Origin: Elusimicrobiota bacterium
GTDB taxonomy: Bacteria > Elusimicrobiota > Elusimicrobia > O2-12-FULL-59-9
Assembly (NCBI GenBank): GCA_016206405.1
Contig: JACQRQ010000033.1
Coordinates: 1-8,758 of the forward strand
Length of the DNA stretch: 8,758 bases
Reading direction: 5' to 3'
Of this stretch, positions 7,601-8,758 are shown piece by piece (position 1 is the stretch's first letter; the number at the start of each line of letters is the position of its first letter). The notes under the pieces were generated by a model, which saw nothing but the letters and a program-made list of their open reading frames with translations, did no database searches and was not told where the DNA came from. Position numbers and translations under genes: made by a program.

Positions 7601-7717
7601 AAGGAGGGCGATTGGATCGACGATCCCAGCCTCAGCCACTCAAGAATCGCCCTGGTGACCGCAAAAGGCCCCACACCCCAACGGGCCCGGCAAAATTTCA
7701 ACAAGCTGAAGCTGTGA
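4631..7717 (+). CDS. Tandem ATP-grasp ligase, carnosine-synthase-like, with signal-peptide-like N-terminus
   Basis: A 1028-residue protein with two ATP-grasp modules. Residues 1-35 resemble a Sec signal peptide (MHWRSGFQAK, then TLSFSLAALIFIG, possible cleavage after NCA). Residues ~40-190 are helical and Ala/Arg-rich. Module 1 (about 310-620) has VVVKPSG with K409, DSNVRVLM, GRWGGAVNVESGSAV, and a metal-binding end TPTIIEAND with E584 and N586. Module 2 (about 625-1010) starts with a Rossmann-like pre-ATP-grasp segment (KTILFAGAGS), then has AIIKPAWG with K775, hinge EQYLDGQEVDVDV, GVFHVEAK with E895, and GPRIIEVNARMGGG with E907, N909 and R911. Module 2 most resembles vertebrate carnosine synthase and bacterial amino-acid ligases, which join an amino acid or peptide via an acyl phosphate using ATP. 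Both modules keep lysine and metal-ligand residues. The substrate is unknown. Export would be paradoxical because ATP is cytoplasmic. The start is the only Met before about residue 250 and has no ribosome-binding site. Confidence 0.88.
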   Translation: MHWRSGFQAKTLSFSLAALIFIGSPQAPLNCAQGQNHLRHKPRLGTTAASRARSRAAKVLEPGFLNGTLRVVQNLLKSLSPDAPHARAALQKVQTAVVHAMEAGRVGDRSSADGDLKVKAAQELITAISALRKETRGAPALGRLEDAAIRLNQLVPESGFPARQYLEIGEIYEQADQPRSGSAIQVSRAAVDQLEKSVTQYGFPRPRAVYVKRPVSPLVPTAAILSYPSIYKLSILQEGGRQSAGNVLMAMDPSWLVQYDKPGGGKTLALKKGLYFTKEGELVLAAYKHPRPIHYFANFFTLGAYGRDDGVPLEKSLDIPTSSSESLEKVINDKLFTRIVMAREGIPVPKTLAFMFGLPEDKAKADIYREAAPGIKIMLVNPAHFDRGRILAAVRGFLARYQGAEVVVKPSGSQWHSGVGVSILKREDAGAIAQAVEKLVPRLKPGEQILIDGRLMPPPYHEDGLLKDSNVRVLMGWNAQTDDAGKAVYFARVGRWGGAVNVESGSAVTSFEKLVAGWNLSEKQIMRLRAQLERYTARFLKAFRSVETKLARPSREARDARTDYVGLDFMIDAKAGRLTPTIIEANDHDSGGQYQLDDYYPDLAGRHSKDWVTTMLHRGAREILRGKTILFAGAGSLSKKPYMERARELGLKVVVLDSPGSWAEKIADVFMPVDILKREKAYPDAIRKVKRVLRSHPVDGVVTFWEDDVPLAGKLAETFGWRGASYQTYMNARAKFKTREVMSQAGLPTPRFGTARSENELVQALEHVGYPAIIKPAWGAEALLVSKVRDLGEALSAYRKTQESREIDPILNYGKEVVVEQYLDGQEVDVDVKVQGGQTLFWSVTDNHPTQEPRFAATGSNLTSRLPLLRQKILAGLAARTLRALGFMDGVFHVEAKYTSIGPRIIEVNARMGGGYVRDWVKEVWGVDLVEEALKIAVGVSTQPHYDKSPKTNLYGRFVFPDVKGPVDLNRLKAIEKDTPAGFASIKFFKKEGDWIDDPSLSHSRIALVTAKGPTPQRARQNFNKLKL

Positions 7718-7746
7718 AGCGATCCTTGCCAAAAGCGAGATCATCC

Positions 7747-7753
7747 GTTAGAC
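7747..7753 (+). other. Candidate integron recombination core (GTTAGAC), chromosome/array junction
   Basis: GTTAGAC fits the GTTRRRY core at which integron integrases recombine between G and TT. It lies 30 bp after the ATP-grasp stop. I found no paired R''/L'' arms to its left, so it is not a full attC. It could be an attI, a secondary insertion site or a chance match. Confidence 0.4.
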
Positions 7754-7868
7754 TAATGAGCAGCACAGCAGTTGGCCCGCCAATTAGCGGCTCGGCGGTG
7801 GGCGAAGCGGCTTCGTTCAACCGGTTTTTATCGCCAATGCTGGCGCACTGCCGATAAAATCCTATCCG
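7748..7868 (+). mobile_element. Possible ORF-less integron unit ahead of the first coding cassette
   Basis: The 121 bp between two GTTRRRY-type cores contain no credible gene and end in an attC-like structure. If the core at 7747 is real, this is a small non-coding cassette. Its start TTAGAC pairs with the R'' box GTTCAAC at 7815-7821 imperfectly, with one mismatch and one wobble. A perfect CGAAGC/GCTTCG inverted repeat (7803-7808, 7810-7815) precedes the attC. Confidence 0.4.
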
Positions 7869-7874
7869 TTAGGT
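7815..7874 (+). other. Probable attC site (60 bp) in front of cassette 1
   Basis: The R'' box GTTCAAC (7815-7821) fits RYYYAAC and the R' box GTTAGGT (7868-7874) fits GTTRRRY. Between them, arms GGTTTTTATCG (7823-7833) and CGATAAAATCC (7852-7862) are complementary at 10 of 11 positions, with an inner GCCA/TGGC hairpin. R'' pairs with R' only with wobbles. The three unpaired bases on one side and several on the other resemble the extrahelical and spacer bases of attC sites. There is no T tract, so it is not a terminator. Confidence 0.65.
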
Positions 7875-7878
7875 TTAC

Positions 7879-7886
7879 AAGGAGGT
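7879..7886 (+). promoter_or_regulatory. Strong ribosome-binding site of the cassette 1 gene
   Basis: AAGGAGGT lies 8 nt before the ATG at 7895. It fixes the start of the cassette gene and rules out the in-frame ATG at 7772, which would read through the attC site. Confidence 0.9.
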
Positions 7887-7894
7887 CCAAATTA

Positions 7895-8194
7895 ATGTTG
7901 CCCGTATTCGATAATTATCAAGAAAACGTTGGTGGTGAGTTGGAATGTCCCGCATGTAAACATAATAATCTTCATCACGAACGTGTCGAAGTTTTCGAAC
8001 GTTCAGAAGACCAAAAGCAAGGTGTTCATTGCTCTGTTTCAAAAAGCGGGGCTATTTTTGACACAAATCTTGCTGGTAACCCAAGCGAAAGACGTCATGG
8101 TCTGATTATTTACTTCATTTGTGAGAGCTGTTCTGCGAAACCAATTCTCACTATTGCACAACATAAAGGTACCACCTACGTAAATTTTAAATGA
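7895..8194 (+). CDS. Small zinc-ribbon protein of unknown function, cassette-borne
   Basis: A 99-residue soluble protein without a signal peptide or membrane segment. It has two CxxC knuckles: LECPACKHNNLHH near residues 17-29 and FICESCSAKP near residues 73-82. Together they can bind one zinc ion in a zinc-ribbon fold. Between them is a charged stretch (VEVFERSEDQKQG), then NPSERRHGLIIYF. The C-terminus reads LTIAQHKGTTYVNF. The pattern resembles, from memory, a recurring family of roughly 100-residue uncharacterised proteins found in diverse bacteria, with the CPxC...NLHH, NPSxRRxGL and QHKGxTYV features. No function is known to me. Placement is textbook for an integron cassette: ribosome-binding site just inside the cassette start and attC just after the stop. 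It probably depends on an outside promoter. The lower GC points to a different recent origin from the chromosome. Confidence 0.85.
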   Translation: MLPVFDNYQENVGGELECPACKHNNLHHERVEVFERSEDQKQGVHCSVSKSGAIFDTNLAGNPSERRHGLIIYFICESCSAKPILTIAQHKGTTYVNFK

Positions 8195-8203
8195 GGCATA
8201 GAA

Positions 8204-8265
8204 ACCTAACAATGCGCTCAAGCCGACGCCGCAAATGTCACGGTGCGGCAGCTTCATCGTTAGGG
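8204..8265 (+). other. attC site of cassette 1 (62 bp)
   Basis: R'' ACCTAAC (8204-8210) and R' GTTAGGG (8259-8265) bound the site; the last six bases of R' belong to the next cassette. The inner arms AAGC/GCTT and GCCGCA/TGCGGC are complementary, with an unpaired CGAC on one side against a single A on the other. The loop is about 10 nt. The AACAATGCGCTCAAGCCGACG segment closely resembles attC sites of known resistance cassettes such as aadA. Orientation is R'' to R' left to right, in line with the genes. Confidence 0.92.
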
Positions 8266-8335
8266 CCATTGGGTGAGGCAGGACTGATGGGCTTCTTTTC
8301 ATAATGGGTAGAACAGATTTTTCCGGCAGGCCTCC

Positions 8336-8341
8336 AGGAGG
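8336..8341 (+). promoter_or_regulatory. Ribosome-binding site of the Fic gene within a palindrome
   Basis: AGGAGG lies 6 nt before the ATG at 8348. It overlaps the perfect inverted repeat CCTCC-A-GGAGG (8331-8341). The single-base gap is too tight for a simple hairpin, but CCTCC is itself the complement of the ribosome-binding site. Confidence 0.85.
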
Positions 8342-8347
8342 AAAACC

Positions 8348-8758
8348 ATGCCAGGTTATAAATGGAAGCCAATTGAACCACTAACTGACAGGGAGAAGGC
8401 GATAGATCTCGCTGCAATCCGCCCCCTCTATGATAGCTGGCGTGCATCGAAAATGAGACTCCAAAAGTCTAGCGAGGCTAGCCTTAAAGCGTTTACGGAC
8501 CGGTTGGTCCGAAGGCTCAGCGTGGAAACTGGAATCCTAGAACGGCTCTATGAGCTGGATAGGGGAACTACCGAAGCGTTGGTGGCGCAAGGTTTCGCTG
8601 AGGAATTGATCTCCAGATCAAGTACAGATATAGAGCCTTCCCGGCTGATTGATATTCTTCGGGATCAGGAGGCCGCTGTCCAACTCGTTATTGATTGCGT
8701 GACGAAAAAACGGGAATTGACAAAGGGGGTAATTCATGAATTGCACGCAATTCTAACC
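8348..8758 (+). CDS. Fic-family protein (AMP-transferase family), N-terminal part, truncated by window end
   Basis: An open frame of 137 codons with no stop before the window ends. It matches the N-terminal region typical of a group of Fic-domain proteins: YKWKPIEPL at residues 4-12, a helical segment, then ETGILERLYELDRGTTEALVAQG (60-82), and near the end RDQEAA followed by IHELHAILT, which in this group leads to the catalytic core. The catalytic HxFx[D/E]GN[G/K]R motif would lie downstream, so activity cannot be judged. Fic proteins usually transfer AMP from ATP to Ser, Thr or Tyr of target proteins, and some are toxins. T61 to E65 (TGILE) could be the inhibitory (S/T)xxxE(G/N) helix, but the next residue is Arg instead of Gly or Asn. 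No antitoxin gene lies between attC and this gene. The start is fixed by AGGAGG at 6 nt. Confidence 0.82.
   Translation, partial: MPGYKWKPIEPLTDREKAIDLAAIRPLYDSWRASKMRLQKSSEASLKAFTDRLVRRLSVETGILERLYELDRGTTEALVAQGFAEELISRSSTDIEPSRLIDILRDQEAAVQLVIDCVTKKRELTKGVIHELHAILT

Larger units (their letters stand above)
7869..8259 (+). mobile_element. Integron gene cassette 1 (complete, 391 bp)
   Basis: The unit starts with TTAGGT after the recombination point in one core and ends with the G of the next core. Its attC R'' box (8204-8210, ACCTAAC) is the exact reverse complement of G+TTAGGT, so circularisation would regenerate a perfectly paired attC. It holds one gene, with the ribosome-binding site 10 nt from the cassette start and the stop codon 9 nt before the attC. 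This compact layout is standard for gene cassettes. The coding part is about 41% GC over 7921-8160 by hand count, well below the upstream chromosome. Confidence 0.85.
8260..8758 (+). mobile_element. Integron gene cassette 2 (5' part, runs off the window)
   Basis: Cassette 2 begins with TTAGGG at the recombination point of the preceding attC and carries a Fic-family gene. Its own attC is not in the window. From its start sequence I expect an R'' box close to CCCTAAC downstream. The leader of 88 nt before the gene contains no clear promoter; CATAAT at 8300-8305 lacks a -35 partner. Confidence 0.75.

Noticed and set aside
7697..7753. A full attC ending at the GTTAGAC core, using TTTCAAC in the ligase 3' end as R''
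   Set aside because: R'' begins with T, not a purine, and the arms between the boxes are not complementary. The sequence also encodes the ligase C-terminus.
7772..7894. Upstream in-frame extension of the cassette 1 gene to the ATG at 7772
   Set aside because: It would translate through the attC and the cassette boundary. A near-perfect ribosome-binding site stands before the ATG at 7895, and the extension is compositionally unlike the rest.
8751..8758. TTCTAACC at the end of the window as the R'' box of cassette 2's attC
   Set aside because: It is in frame within the Fic gene and encodes a segment (HAILT) typical of that family. It also does not match the CCCTAAC expected from the cassette start.

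Overview
The window is bacterial chromosomal DNA, GC-rich through most of its length (one 60-base block hand-counted in the large ligase gene is 65% GC). Several genes encode proteins with Sec-type signal peptides, which suggests a cell with an exported compartment, probably Gram-negative. No rRNA or lineage-specific marker is present, so I do not assign a phylum; an environmental or metagenomic lineage is likely. From about 7747 to the end the DNA changes character and becomes an integron gene-cassette array.

Layout. Positions 1-4487 hold five leftward genes. In transcription order they are exodeoxyribonuclease III (3699-4487), an unrecognised exported protein or lipoprotein (2932-3591), an exported M20-family amidohydrolase with a 10-nt gap that suggests translational coupling (1605-2921), an exported GH16 beta-glucanase-like enzyme (624-1505), and a two-ACT-domain protein (41-460) with its own promoter candidate and a hairpin terminator. 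A divergent spacer (4488-4630) separates them from one large rightward gene (4631-7717). That gene encodes a 1028-residue tandem ATP-grasp ligase related to carnosine synthase, with a signal-peptide-like N-terminus and possibly a leaderless start.

The cassette array begins 30 bp after the ligase stop. It contains a first possible cassette boundary (7747-7753), a probable attC (7815-7874), a complete cassette (7869-8259) carrying a 99-aa zinc-ribbon protein, a canonical attC (8204-8265), and the start of a second cassette with the 5' 137 codons of a Fic-family protein running off the window. The cassette-1 attC R'' box is the exact complement of the cassette's own start, which is the expected signature of a circularisable cassette. 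No integrase gene is visible, so within this window the array is CALIN-like (attC sites without intI).

The other unusual structure is inside the GH16 gene. About 180 bp encode a low-complexity in-frame insertion next to the C-terminal beta-strands, and this stretch is tiled by consecutive perfect inverted repeats (776-980). It resembles in concept the in-frame palindromic elements known from Rickettsia genes.
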